Below are positions 22,228 to 33,801 of a DNA stretch of 64,000 bases, one piece after another (the first letter of the stretch is position 1; every line of letters starts with the position of its first letter). The position numbers and the translations under genes are program-made. The stretch lies in contig OX422213.1 of assembly GCA_949130495.1 (NCBI GenBank), positions 537,339,467-537,403,466 of the forward strand. The letters run 5' to 3'. Below the pieces are notes generated by a model that was not told where the DNA came from, made no database searches, and saw nothing but the letters and a program-made list of their open reading frames with translations. This DNA comes from Sambucus nigra (taxonomy: Eukaryota > Streptophyta > Magnoliopsida > Dipsacales > Adoxaceae).

Positions 22228-23428
22228 CAGGGATGAAGCTAATGCATGACCCAGGGGGGGGGGGGGCATGGTCCCCCCAAGAAATTTGAAAATTTGTGAT
22301 TTGTGTGTTAATTTTTTTTTTAAATAATAAAAATATGTTGATATAGTTTCCCAAACATGAAAAGATCTCTCAAAATAAGCCCACTTTTGTAGTTATTTGG
22401 GTCTTTGTTGATAAAAAGGCTAATCCCATATTTCTTTAATTTAAAATGGGCCCATTTGGCCTTTAAAAAATGCAAAACCTAATTATTCTTCTATCATTCT
22501 AACTTCCTCACTGCAGACTGAAACTTACTTTTTTTTCTCTTTGAAAATATCTTGCTCCTAGCCTACAGCAACACTGGATATGTACAAATAGGAGATTTAA
22601 AAACAAAGCAAAGGTTGAAACTTGAAATGGGTTGTATCTCATAACAGGGAGGGAGAGGAGAGTAACCAAGAAAAATCATAGGTGAGTTTTTTTTTTCTTT
22701 TTTTTGGGTATATCTTCATTGTTTTTATCGATTTGCTTTTTTTCCTTTCATTTCGCTTTTATATTTAATGTTGATATTAATAAAAAGGTCTTAAATTTAA
22801 GTATTTAATCCTTATATTTGAAAATCATATTCCAACTTATTTTTTTACCTTTATTATTTATTTTATTGTAATCGCAAACTAATCTTTTTTAATATTTAAC
22901 TTCCTTTTTTAATCCCATTTTTTTCTTACTTGTTTATTGTGATTGTAAATTTAACTATTAAACCTTTAAATTTTTTGTACTTGTTGACTTTTTTATTTCA
23001 TATGTTTTAAAACTAACAAGAATATTATTTATTGGTGTTTTTAATATAAATTAACAATAAATAATAATGGTAAAAAATATGTCAATTTAGAATGTATCCA
23101 TTTTTATCTAGTTACTAATTAGACTTATTATTTTGAATGATAGAATTATGAGTAAATCACATAGGATCCATTCATTCTTGAAGAGAAAGCGTAGAGGTCG
23201 ACGCATCTTTGCCTAATCCCGAGGTTAGTTTTTTTGGTTAATTTTTTGTTGTCTCTGTCAAAGCTACTTATATAATTGCCTAATTTTGTTATAGTTAAGA
23301 TATTCATTGTATACCTTGAAATCGTGCAATTTCTACTTTTTTGTGATCAATATATCTTATATTCCAATGAAAATTTTTCTTTTGTTAAATTTTTTGTCCC
23401 ACCCAAAAAAATCCTGGCTTCGTCCCTA
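22228..23428. mobile_element. Non-autonomous hAT-like (Tip100-type) element, ~1.2 kb
   Basis: Left end CAGGGATGAAGC and right end GCTTCGTCCCTA are inverted repeats, with G-rich/C-rich subterminal runs (13 G's at about 22254-22266; CCCACCC at about 23398), as in plant Tip100 hATs. Flanking 8-mers cgcttagc (22220-22227) and tgattagc (23429-23436) match at 6 of 8, fitting a decayed 8-bp hAT duplication. A small basic open stretch near 23149-23215 (MSKSHRIHSFLKRKRRGRR) resembles the N-terminus of such transposases, but the DDE domain is absent. Confidence 0.6.
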
Positions 23429-23841
23429 TGATTAGCCACAAAAATTGTTGGGAATATTTCATTCACACAACGATGTAAACATAAAGGCACGACAATTCTA
23501 TCACCAATTCTAATGGTACTCAAAAAAGATTTCTTAATAAAATATTTCATGCAAATCCTAACATATCTGGCTCTTTCAACAAATCCTCTGTGTATGTCCA
23601 CTCTTATGGATTTTTGTATGAGTTTGGTGAGTTTAAAACAAAATCGTTATCATAGTATTTTATTCGAGTTTTCGGGATTTGAATCCACTAGTTGTTGGAT
23701 CAATTTTTATTTCTTTTGAGAATACAATACTTTCCATCTTTGAATAGCTAACTGAAGATCATAAAGTCTCCAAAGGACCCTAACAAAACTTTAGGTGATT
23801 TTTTTCATTAAGAGATGTAACTATGTAGAAGATCAAACTTA

Positions 23842-24103
23842 GGCCCTGTTTGATAGCAATATTTCCCTTGGAAAATAAGGAATCTTTTTCATTTTCCATC
23901 TTTTATGCACATTTTATAGCACTTATTGGCAGTGAAAAATAATTATAAGTTACACTAAGGTACTAACACCTTATATACAAAAAGTTGATTTCCATGGAAT
24001 TCAATTCTTTGGGGGGTGGGGGTGGGGGGTGGGTGTTAAGAATTAGATTCCACCCTTTCAATCAATTGGAAATAAATTCCAACATTTTCTATCAATCCAG
24101 GCC
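23842..24103. mobile_element. Tourist-like MITE (PIF/Harbinger type), 262 bp
   Basis: Left terminus GGCCCTGTTTGATAGCAATA and right terminus, read inverted, GGCCTGGATTGATAGAAAAT form imperfect TIRs. TTA lies on both sides (23839-23841, 24104-24106), the expected 3-bp PIF/Tourist duplication. It contains a very G-rich tract at 24011-24033. Confidence 0.65.
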
Positions 24104-24148
24104 TTATATTAATAACCTAGAATTATTGTTTTAGCTTCAATAGTTAAT

Positions 24149-24320
24149 GGAAAATGTTAGAAATATCCTTTTTTGTTACCCCTTTTGCTACCCCTAGCTT
24201 TAAAACACTGTACCTTGCTTTGTCTTTGCTTTTACGGGTCTCGTCAGGGCATAAAAGATAAAGCAAGGTGTAACACTTTAATGCTATGAGTAACAAAAAG
24301 GAGTCTCCTTATCAAAGCTC
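24149..24320. mobile_element. Mutator-like MITE, 172 bp
   Basis: The 9-mer ATAGTTAAT occurs directly before (24140-24148) and after (24321-24329), the duplication length expected of Mutator elements. The arms are imperfect inverted repeats: CCTTTTTTGTTAC on the left pairs with GTAACAAAAAGG on the right, and CTTGCTTTGTCTTT with AAAGATAAAGCAAG. The first bases (GGAAAATGTTA) are shared with the MITE at 58113. Confidence 0.65.
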
Positions 24321-24329
24321 ATAGTTAAT

Positions 24330-27300
24330 TAAGCTTACTAGTCGAACCCAAATAATTGGGAAAATACTTTATCAACTTGAGTTGAGTTAATTAAGCTTAT
24401 TTTGGATGTTAGAGAAAGGGAGAAATTTACTGATTAATTTGATTAAGAGAATGTTCTTACATGGGTTTATTGTTTGAGATATGGGGAAAATTAGAGAGGG
24501 TATTTTACTATTTTTTCATTGATTGGAACTAGGTATATATTATTGTCAAATGATATGTTATTGTGTTTTTTTACTGGGCATGCCTATTATGGAGATGGCT
24601 TAACAGCCCGTCTTGGCTATAGTATTATATTAGAAGGTTTTAACTGTAACCAAATTTGTTGATCCTACTCAAATAAGAGTTCAAAGAAGATTCTTCAATG
24701 TAATTGATTGGAATATTAATGACATAATACTAGACAGTTTTTAATGAATTGTCCATATTTCAACCAATTATATTAGAGAAACATGTTAACCCTCCCTAAA
24801 GATTTCATAAAAAAAGTCCATCATCCTAACCTCTATAGAATTTGTTTTACTATTTTTACAAGCAATATACATTTTAATATAGCTAAATTTTGATCTTTTA
24901 ATTTCATAGTTGGACTTATTTGTGAAACTTTTTGATTTGTGGTGGATGTCTTAAGGGGCCCTTTATCTAAAGCATTTTGAAATTGAAAAGTGGTAATGCA
25001 TGTCCTTAAAACATGCTTAGTGTCAAAAATTGTATAAACATGATAATGTATGAGTTTATGTTGTTAAAATTATTTTAAATAATAATTCTTTCATATTGTA
25101 TTCCATAATTAAATAATAGTAAGAGAGTCACTTTGATTAATGAAAAGGTACTCCACATACCAAAAGTTAATGTTATTAAGATGGTTGATCAAAGGACATG
25201 TTTGATTGATTAAGGACTCTTGTGTATCTATTGTGATAGACGATTAAGATTACATGACTGTTGGAAATTTGGGTCCTTTCTTTGCCTTTAAATAAAGTGG
25301 TGAATCTCATCACTCATTACTCATAAAAATAACACAAATTCCATAGGAAAAAGAGAGAATTTTGAATTCTTAATGAGGGTTGATTTTTAAAATAGTGTAT
25401 TGACCATAAAGGAAGATCTAACTATTGGAATACACTAAAATTGAAACATGTTTTGGCCGAAGATAAGACGAACCTGTAGTCCAAAAATCAACTCGATCGG
25501 ACATCGTTAAGGTCGACTGTTCCACTGATTTTTCTAGCAATGACAGGATCGAGGTACAAGAATGAACTCTAAATTCATAGCTATGGATCGAGGTATTCGA
25601 TTAGATTATCGTTTTATGTCCCTCATAATGATTATATGTAAAAAGCATAAAGTTCAATATATGATTATCATGATGATTCAAGATCTTATTGTTTAAAGAA
25701 TTATAACATGCTTAGTTAATTAATCGATTGCTATTTAGATTAATTAAATCAGGTTTTAGAGTGTGTGTTGTTGTGTTGTTTAAATAAACTATGTCTAGTA
25801 TCAGAGCGTTGTGTTGGGATCACATCATTATTCATTAATTTTCGTATATAATATTATTAAGGTCATTTATTTTTACATACATCATGTAATGCGTGTGTAC
25901 GTATATTCCATGAATTTTTTTTATGCACTTTCTATGGATTAAATATTTAAAGCGCAATCAAGGATTAACCAACCTACGATCTCTATGCATGAAATCAAAT
26001 GAATAAAGTGGTATATCTGTGAAATCACATAAAAGGATATATCATAAGATTGGATTGTTGGTTTCAAAAATTTTTATGACCAAATTAAAAATGGAGTTGG
26101 TCCCCTTATTGTGATTTTTTTAATGATTTAATTATATCTATAAATCTGCTTATTTTATAAAACTATAAACCAAAAATTTTGAGATTTTTTAGTCATAGTT
26201 TTTTATGCCTCTAATAAACAATAATAGAAATTAAAATTGTCCGTTTACTCGAAATTTAATGAATTTTTCTATATCAATCCAAAACAGCCTAATTAGCAAA
26301 ACTCATCATTTTTTATGTTGGATGTTGTTTTTTGCTATTCGAGCAAGTTTATGTCCTTAAGACCTTAAATTTATTATATTTGGTAATAAAGTTGACAACT
26401 ATCTCTCTCCAAATTATTTTTTAAATTTCGCTTATTGAAAAGTGTTTCAAAAGCTTTTCTTAACAATTTCGTAGTGATTACTCAAATTTTTTCGTTAATG
26501 TAAATTTTGGATTTCTTTGTTTTATGTGTTTTAATAACTACATAACTTGTCATACCTTATTTGTTTATTATAATATTCATATTATGTGATGCTTTTGGTA
26601 TATACCAAATATTTTTATGAATATTATATTTATGGTTAAGGTTTTGACACTAATATTCAAATTATGTTATATTATGTGTCCACCAAAGTGTCATAGTCTA
26701 TAGTTATAAATATTAAATTCTTTTGCATAAATTTGGTTGTCCCTTATGAATATTATGTTATTGATGTGATCATGATGTGACTTGTTCATTTAATAATTGT
26801 AAATTGGAATCCTAAATATGAAATTACTATTATTAAATTAACATTAATGAGTAATTTAATTTTGCATCAATTTAACCTCGAAGGATTTTTTTTACATCAT
26901 TGGAACTATTATTTACGTGAAGTTTAATTAGTTGCTAAAAAATTGCTATAATCTAAAATTGTAAATGTTAGAGTAATGTTTTCGCATCCATATTATGTAT
27001 GTTTTAGTTGCCCAGATATCCATTTGTGATATGGAATGCTAATGTTTATTGAATTATTGTGATTAGGTAGCTCAAATGTCCAATTATAATGATTGGCCTA
27101 AAAGACTTATGTGATTTTCTAGCCTATATGGTATTTATATTTCCAAAAACTAAAATGTTTCATGAATATCAAACTGAGTAATAGACATTAATGTACATTA
27201 TTCATGTATTAGGAGTTTTTATATAGATATTAAACATGGAAATTTTTGTGTATTATTAATGGGACATTTAATGATCACCTAAAGGTGGATCAACTATTGC

Positions 27301-27341
27301 TTTTGATTAATGAACAAATTTGGAAATTTTGCATCTGTTAC
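24330..27341. other. AT-rich intergenic DNA, possibly a decayed copia LTR at about 25060-25800
   Basis: No gene supported. At 25795-25812 'agtatcagagcgttgtgt' resembles a tRNA-Met-type primer site (TGGTATCAGAGC). It is preceded by LTR-like sequence with a TATA-like TTTAAATAAAG at about 25290, so an old copia LTR is possible, but its ends are not clear. No gag or pol follows. Confidence 0.35.
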
Positions 27342-28744
27342 TGTAAGGAAAAATCTTTAATTAAGTCAATTTTAAGTGTTGGCTTAATTCCAGACAAAAC
27401 TATTTGAGTCATAGGATATAATTTATTTGTGACCTTTCAAGCCCATAACGTTTGAGTTGAAGACGTAGTGGGTAAGTCTAATGAAGATCACATTATAGCC
27501 GTGTTTCGTGTCTTGTTTAGCATCATCAACTTATCAATTTTTCAAGGCCTCTCAGGCATGAATGTACATCTTATATGGAGACTTGGATATGTTTATAGGT
27601 ATCTTTTGTTGAAAATAAATTTTCTATTTTTTAAGAAAATTAAGTTTTCTAAAAAGTTGTTTGATGAGATCGTTTGAACGAACTCATTCGAACAAAATTC
27701 CCAAGTCGTTTGAATGGCGTATCTAATGAGGTTTCTTTTCGTTTCACTGAATTCTCATTTGAATTGTCGTTCGAACGAACCTTCATTTTTGGACGTACTA
27801 TATTTTCATTTAAACGACCTCGTTCTAACGATTCATGTATATCGTTCGAACGACATTGCAGTTTCGAGCGATTTTTTGTAAGTTTTTCTTGAAACTTTCC
27901 ACTACTCCATTTCTTTTCCCACATGTTTATAGAGTGCGGGAAGGAACTTTTTCAAGTGACTTTTGGCAAACTTTCGATAGGATTTTTCCTAGATTTTTAG
28001 AGCATAAACATTTATCCAAAAGTCCTTTTTGTTATGTTAATCTTTATTGTATTAACTTTCAAACAAAATACAAGTTTCATATCCAAATATTTATTTGATC
28101 CTAGTTTCAATGTATACATACTTTAAGATCGTTGGCTTGGCACCGCGTATCATTCTCCACCCTAAAGATATAGTTTTTTAGGAGGATTTCGTATTCGTGG
28201 TTAATGGTGTATATGTGGTGTACTCCGTGGTTTGTCGGTTGCTTTGCCCTAGTGGTGGATTTCGAGATGAAGGTGGATTTCAGAGTTGTCAACTAGGCAG
28301 AGGTGAAGGAATGAAGAGCATTAAGTCTTGGGAGGGCGTCGAGTTTTGTGTAAGTATTCTATCATGTCCTTTGTAATTCCATACTTAGTGGACTTATGGT
28401 TGGGTCGTCTAAGGTTTTTTTCCGTTATGGGGTTTCCTTGTACATCGGGGCGTTATGGTTGTGTTTATTTTTATCTTTCAAAATATCACGTAAAAGCATA
28501 TAGGCTTAACAAGATAAAAATTAGTTTAAGTATAACAATTGTGTAAATTGGTGCCAATTTAATTGGGTAATTTTAGTTTACTTTAATTTAAGTAATTTAC
28601 CTAATTTCATATTTTTATAAATTTGAACTTGAATTGAAGTTATGTTTGTTTGTGATTTAGAAGATGATAATTTAATTTTTGAAAGAAATGATTAAAATAT
28701 GGAATATTCGGTGAACCATCTCATTTGAATTTTTCACATCTACA
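27342..28744 (+). repeat. Copia-type LTR, ~1.4 kb
   Basis: Begins TGTAAGGAAAAATC and ends CACATCTACA just before a primer-site-like sequence, so it reads as a 5' LTR. Its first ~100 bases share GGCTTAATTCC.GACAAAA with the solo LTR at 49820-50874 (read inverted). Both carry TCGTTCGAACGA-like palindromes about 300-500 bp in. The coding part is missing because Tat2 begins 46 bp downstream. Confidence 0.6.
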
Positions 28745-28746
28745 AG

Positions 28747-28764
28747 TGGTATCAAAGCATATTA
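28747..28764 (+). other. Copia primer-binding site
   Basis: TGGTATCAAAGCATATT differs at one position from the TGGTATCAGAGC start of initiator-tRNA-Met primer sites, and lies 2 bp after the LTR end. Confidence 0.6.
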
Positions 28765-28789
28765 ATTTAATTTAAAGGAAACCCACTGT

Positions 28790-29319
28790 TGATGTAAAAA
28801 ACTAGACTTGATCTAATTTTCTAAACACAGATAAAATATGCAATAGTAAATAAAGAATGTGGTTTTTAAAGTGGTTCATCTATGGGAAAATGCCTACGTC
28901 CATTTTTACTTTATTAATCTTTGTGGTTATAGAAAACTATATACTCTTGTAAATAAGAATATCATAGAGTTCGTTCAATCGTACCCTTGATGAAAGGGAT
29001 ACAATGTATTTATAGTGACCCAGAGGTTAAGTGTTGGAATGTCAAGGGAAGGAATGCTTTTATATAATTAAGCATTAACATCCTTACAAGATAAATGTGA
29101 TGATTGGTTGTATAAACCACATGTAGTACGACCCTTGGTATGATGACATTTTGTTTCTTGTTGGTCGACCCTCTTTGTATTGATCGACATTCCTTGTGTT
29201 AGTCAGCCTTCCATGCCTTGGTCGGCAAATTTACTTTCTCCTGACTAGGATTTTAGACACATATTATGACACATGTTTACTTCTGATTGGTCCACATAGG
29301 TGGATAGTTTTGTACATCA
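28790..29319 (-). repeat. Tat2 3' LTR (530 bp) with polypurine tract
   Basis: Plus-strand ends TGATGTAAAA and TTGTACATCA give a 7-bp perfect TGATGTA/TACATCA terminal repeat with TG...CA borders. Just inside it (29320-29333) the minus strand reads ATTAGGGGCTTCTGT, a polypurine-tract-like priming site for second-strand synthesis. A polyadenylation-type region lies at about 28960-29000. Confidence 0.75.
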
Positions 29320-29597
29320 ACAGAAGCCCCTAATGTTCCATGCTTAGTGCTTGCATGAAAGTATGGATCATTTAATTCTATACCTCGAATTATTTTCATG
29401 ATGCTTAGTTGGAAATCGACCTCCCAAACTTGTAAAATTTACTGGCACTATTTAAAAATAGAATTTTTGCAAATAATTTGAATTTTAGCGAACTGCCAAA
29501 GGGTAAATGGGAATTTTTAACCTTCTGACTCGCAAAGTCGTCGGAATGCCAATCATTGGAACATTTAATCATTTCGTTCATTATTTTCGAGGTAACC

Positions 29598-29605
29598 TAT
29601 AAAAG
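29598..29605 (+). promoter_or_regulatory. TATA box of the Tat2 antisense ORF
   Basis: TATAAAAG stands 178-185 bp before the aORF ATG (29783), followed by a pyrimidine-rich leader. It supports independent transcription of the antisense gene. Confidence 0.5.
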
Positions 29606-29782
29606 AAGGAGCTTTTTCAGGTTTCCTTACCCCCAAATTTTTTAACTGTAGCCGTTATCTCTGAGCTTTTGTGCAATCGTTTGCCATCATTCCTCCTTTC
29701 CTTCGACAGTTCTTGTTGAATCCTTAATCTTTTGTAAGAATTCTTTCTTTTATTTATTTTACCTCGTTTCCATATTTGAACC

Positions 29783-32700
29783 ATGGTTTATATAGTTAAC
29801 AATAATTATTTAGAGGAAGTTAGGGCAGAGCATAAAATTCCTTCTTGGGTCGAATTAAAAGTTCCCCATGGCCTTTTAGATGTATATCCTTGTATGAAAG
29901 TCACTGGATTCCCACTTTTTTTTATAGCAGAGTATGGTTTTTGATTTCCACCAAACCTTTTTCTTCTTCATTTTTTTAATATTTTAATGTTGTCCCAGCA
30001 CGAGTGGCTCCTAGCACCTGGAGAATTGTCAATGGTATAAATAGATTAAACGAACTCTATGGGACCCATTTGGGATTCCAGAGATTATGTTTTGTTATAA
30101 ATGGTACATTGCAAGGGAAAATACATATTATTTAAAGACCAAAGTTTCTAATAGAGATTTAGTGTTGAACTTTACTGACTCCAATGAAGATTATTAGAGT
30201 CATGCTTTAGTAGTTGAGAATTAGCAATATGCCCCCCTTAATGGTGGAGTAGCCTATCATGTCCCAGAAGCCCTCAATCAGGGAATGGGATAGGTTGTTA
30301 TTTCAATTTTTGCTCTTTTTTCTGATGTGAACTAACTATCATTGCTTGGTTCTTTGTTGCAAAGGAGCGTAAGAGAAAGTCTCCTAAATTGGGTGAATTT
30401 AATTTAGAAGAACTCAAATTCTTGTGGGGACTGAACCAAAGAACATGACAATATAACCCCCGATTAGCTTTTACTTTGATGGAATATAAGATCTCCATCA
30501 CTTCCTTTATATCCCAACCAATATAAAGCATTCCATAAATTGTAATTGACTTGGAGAAAGACCTAGTATTTATTTCCTCTGCCTGTGAATCTGCTGGAGT
30601 TGTTGCTGAAGCTGGTAGTTCCACCTCTCTCAACTTTAATCTTCCACTTACTATTAGTATGGGCAAGAAAAAAATCCCCAACCTTTTGGAATATGACTCT
30701 ACAGCTGGGTCCAAGAAACCAATTGATGCTGTTGCCCAGAAGAAGAAGAATGATGTTGGCAAAAAAAACCATCCAACAAGGGTAATGAATCTCGTTTAAA
30801 GAGATTGAGGAGGGGTTTTGTTGATAAGTAGGTTGAGAAAGTTATTGGTGCCGATCAACATGGTTTGGTCGACATAGTTCCACCTATTAATGGCTCATAT
30901 GTAGCCTTTAGTCCTAGCTTGGCTAGGAAGTTGATCAAGTCTCGCAGACTCCCTGACCATGGAGCTGCTACTACTTCAATGTCTCGATTTCAATTATCAG
31001 TAAGGGCTTCTTAAAGCCCGGCCTTGGTAAGTTTTTATTTTTGATGTTGGTAGACTGCTATTCATGACTTTTTAATTTTGTATTAACTTGCCGTTTTCTT
31101 GCAGTTCTTGATTAATTATAACTAAATGATGGGGAAGGATGATAAGCTATGTTCTTCCTCGCGAGAAGTAGAGGAAGCCTCTGAAGGTCTAAGGAAATCT
31201 TTGCTAGAATCCCAACAGGCTTTGGAAATTGAGAAAAAGTCCTGGGAAAAAAACTCAAAACTCCCGAAGAAGCTCGGAAGAAGGTTAATAATTATTTGGT
31301 TAAGGCTAACTCGAAGATGAGTGCAGGGATATTCAAGTTCAAGTAACCAAGCTGAATATAGACCTTTCTTCCAAGAACTCCAAGAGGAAGAAGGCCAGGG
31401 AAAATTCCTTCAATAGGGGTTGGGATAAAGCTATCTCTGCTACTTCTGATAAAGTTGGGTATATCAGGAAAAAAAATTCAAGGAAGGTTAGTCAGCCATA
31501 TTAAAGGAAATTGGTACAGCTGAAGATTCTGAACTCTTCCTTAGACATGATCCAGGTCCCCCACCTAACCTTGACGATGAGATTGAAAATGAAGCTGGTT
31601 CATGGGAATCTTCCTTAGTTGTTGACTCTATTGCTCCTCTTATATTTTGTAGCTTTTTTGGATTTTCTTTTTGTTTTCACCCGATGTATTTGTACAATTA
31701 TCCTTTAATAATAAAATAACTCTTTTTCCAATTGCCTTATTATCTTTCCATTTTCTTTTGTTGCTGATAAATTGTTACTTTGTCCTTCTAGTTTTTGGCC
31801 AAGATGGAATAAATATCTTATACTGATTCTGATTTACTCAAGCGCTATGACAATATGTTTAAGGCTAGTCATTTGGACTTGACTGATGAAGAGTTAATGG
31901 ACTTGCTCGGCACAGATGCTTCCGATCAGGCTAAGGATGCCTATACTTATCTTAAGTTTCTTCTTAACCGGGTTGTATCTAAAAATGTTTCATAATATAA
32001 GATGAATTAATAACTAAAAGTTGAGCATAATTAAGCCAAATATTTATTGCATGTTGATTATGAGTCCAAGTACAAGGCCTTGAGTGCAGCTGGTGAATCC
32101 AGAGAAATTTCTAAACTTCTGGACGAGGAAAATAATAGGAGGAACGATGAACTTGTGGAATTAAAACAGTCTTCTGCTGCTGGTGCCGATGAAGTTGCCT
32201 CTTTTCAGGAGGAGGAAAATGAAAAATTGAGGGAAAAGATTGAAGCTTTGACAAAATCCAAACCTGCACCATCTTCTAGATAAAGAGATAGACGACCAAC
32301 TGTAGAAGAGACTAGGACCAAGAAAACCTTAGCTAATAAATATTCCTAGCTGAGGGCAAAGAGTCAATTTGAACTGATTTGTCCTTAAAATTGGAAGCTA
32401 CAGACAAAGCCCTTGCCGACCAATCCTCTCAATTGAAGGTGATGGATGTGGTTTTTAAGAAACTTCAACATCAAGTCGAAACATTAACCTTCTAGTTTCA
32501 TAAACAACCTAAAGAGTTATGGATGGATGGTTACAATGAAGCTTTGGGCCATATGGATGATCACCTTTCTCAAACTCATCGTGAAGGTTATAAATGGGGT
32601 TGGACCAATTGCTTGATTGTGATGAAGGTTGATCGAGATATGAAACTTTAGTATTAACATGATCCTAGTTTCTTAAACTATCAACAACCTCCGTTTAAGT

Positions 32701-32953
32701 TGGATGTCAGATGGATTCAAGTTGAGTTGATTCCCCAATGCTTGATATAAAAATATTTAGGGGATTATGAGTTACACGATGAATTTAAAATAGTCTGATC
32801 TCCTCATCTGACCAAGATTTTTAGCAGCAGTAACAAAAGGATGCTTCAAGATTTTAACTTTATCAATTTTCCTTATATGCTGGATGATCCTCCTGCTAGT
32901 ATGGAAAAAGTGTAATCATCTTCCAAAGCTAAGGGAAAGCGTCCAGTTGAATG
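29783..32953 (+). pseudogene. Tat2 antisense ORF (putative gypsy type transposon-like)
   Basis: ATG at 29783 gives MVYIVNNNYLEEVRAEHKIP...KVTGFPLFFIAEYGF before the first stop (about 29942), similar in layout to Tat1's aORF. KERKRKSPKLGEFNLEELK lies at about 30362. The 3' half encodes charge-rich, probably coiled-coil segments: SREVEEASEGLRKSLLESQQ (31159-31220) and ESKYKALSAAGESREISKLL... (32062-32280). At least one GT-AG intron is clear (31027-31104) and a second acceptor is at about 31791. Many stops and shifts; not functional. Role unknown. Confidence 0.6.
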
Positions 32954-33039
32954 ATTATACTGCATTTTGTAATTCATTTGAATGTAATATAGTTTGAAAA
33001 AATGTGTTTATTTTTGTTAACTTATGATTATTTTAATCA

Positions 33040-33535
33040 TTCATTTAACATGGGATTGTCATTTCATTAGTTATATTAATACACTTAGATATATCAATCC
33101 AAATTTAATATTAGTTACTAGTTGTTATGCCATTGATTCTACTAATGCACTTAGATATCTTGATCCAAATTTAGCATTAGTTGTGAGTGGTGACCAAGTG
33201 TATGAGGAATGTAAGTTTTTAGAATCTAAGAATTTTTACATGTCTTCCTACATTTAACTTAGGAGGGTATAACTTGTTTATAACTTCTTTAGTTTTATAC
33301 GATGTCTTACACTTCTTTTTTTTGACTTGTTTATACAAAATCATACATGAAGTAATCAACCTCTTGTTCATGATTTTATTTTAAGAAGTTATATGAAGTA
33401 AATTTTGGTTGCCGACTAAGTGTTGAGGATTTATAATACTATTTCGACTTGGTTGGTTATTATTTTTCTTATTGCCGACCAAGTGCTGAGGGTTGTAATC
33501 CTATTTTGACTTGGTCGGAGATGAAGATCAAAATT
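33040..33535. repeat. Short tandem duplications downstream of Tat2 pol
   Basis: Two diverged copies of ~68 bp (33083-33120 and 33150-33185, sharing 'cacttagatat.t.atccaa') and two of ~67 bp (33410-33465 and 33474-33530, sharing 'gccgac.aagtg.tgagg'). They occupy the same pol-aORF interval as the ~62-bp array of Tat1. Confidence 0.6.
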
Positions 33536-33668
33536 TATCTTTGTTTTGGGAATTTTATATCATCACCATACTCCGAAAAAAAAAATCAAAAAATGAAGAT
33601 ACTGAAACCAACTTTTTATTAATGATGAAATAAAAGCAAGAGAGATACAATAATGGACATCTTTTGAA

Positions 33669-33801
33669 TTACTGATAATACTTCCGAAGATGTTCGTCAT
33701 TCCAAGGATTTTCGAACTCTTCACCCTCTAAAGTCTCTATCCGATATGTCCCTGGTCGGATGATAGCTGAGATGTGGTATGGTTCATGCCAGTTGGCCTA
33801 G
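33669..33801 (-). pseudogene. Tat2 integrase, last C-terminal part
   Basis: Reads NWHEPYHISAIIRPGTYRIE...FENPWNDEHLRKYYQ then stop at 33669. Its upstream continuation lies beyond the Athila element at 46389 in the same frame. Confidence 0.8.
33797..33801. repeat. Athila target-site duplication (left copy)
   Basis: CCTAG precedes the LTR start TGACGCG and is repeated at 46385-46389 after the far LTR end. Confidence 0.9.

Noticed and set aside
25795..25812. Primer-binding-like site implying another retrotransposon
   Set aside because: The LTR ends are not identifiable and no gag or pol follows; kept only as a possibility in the regional note.
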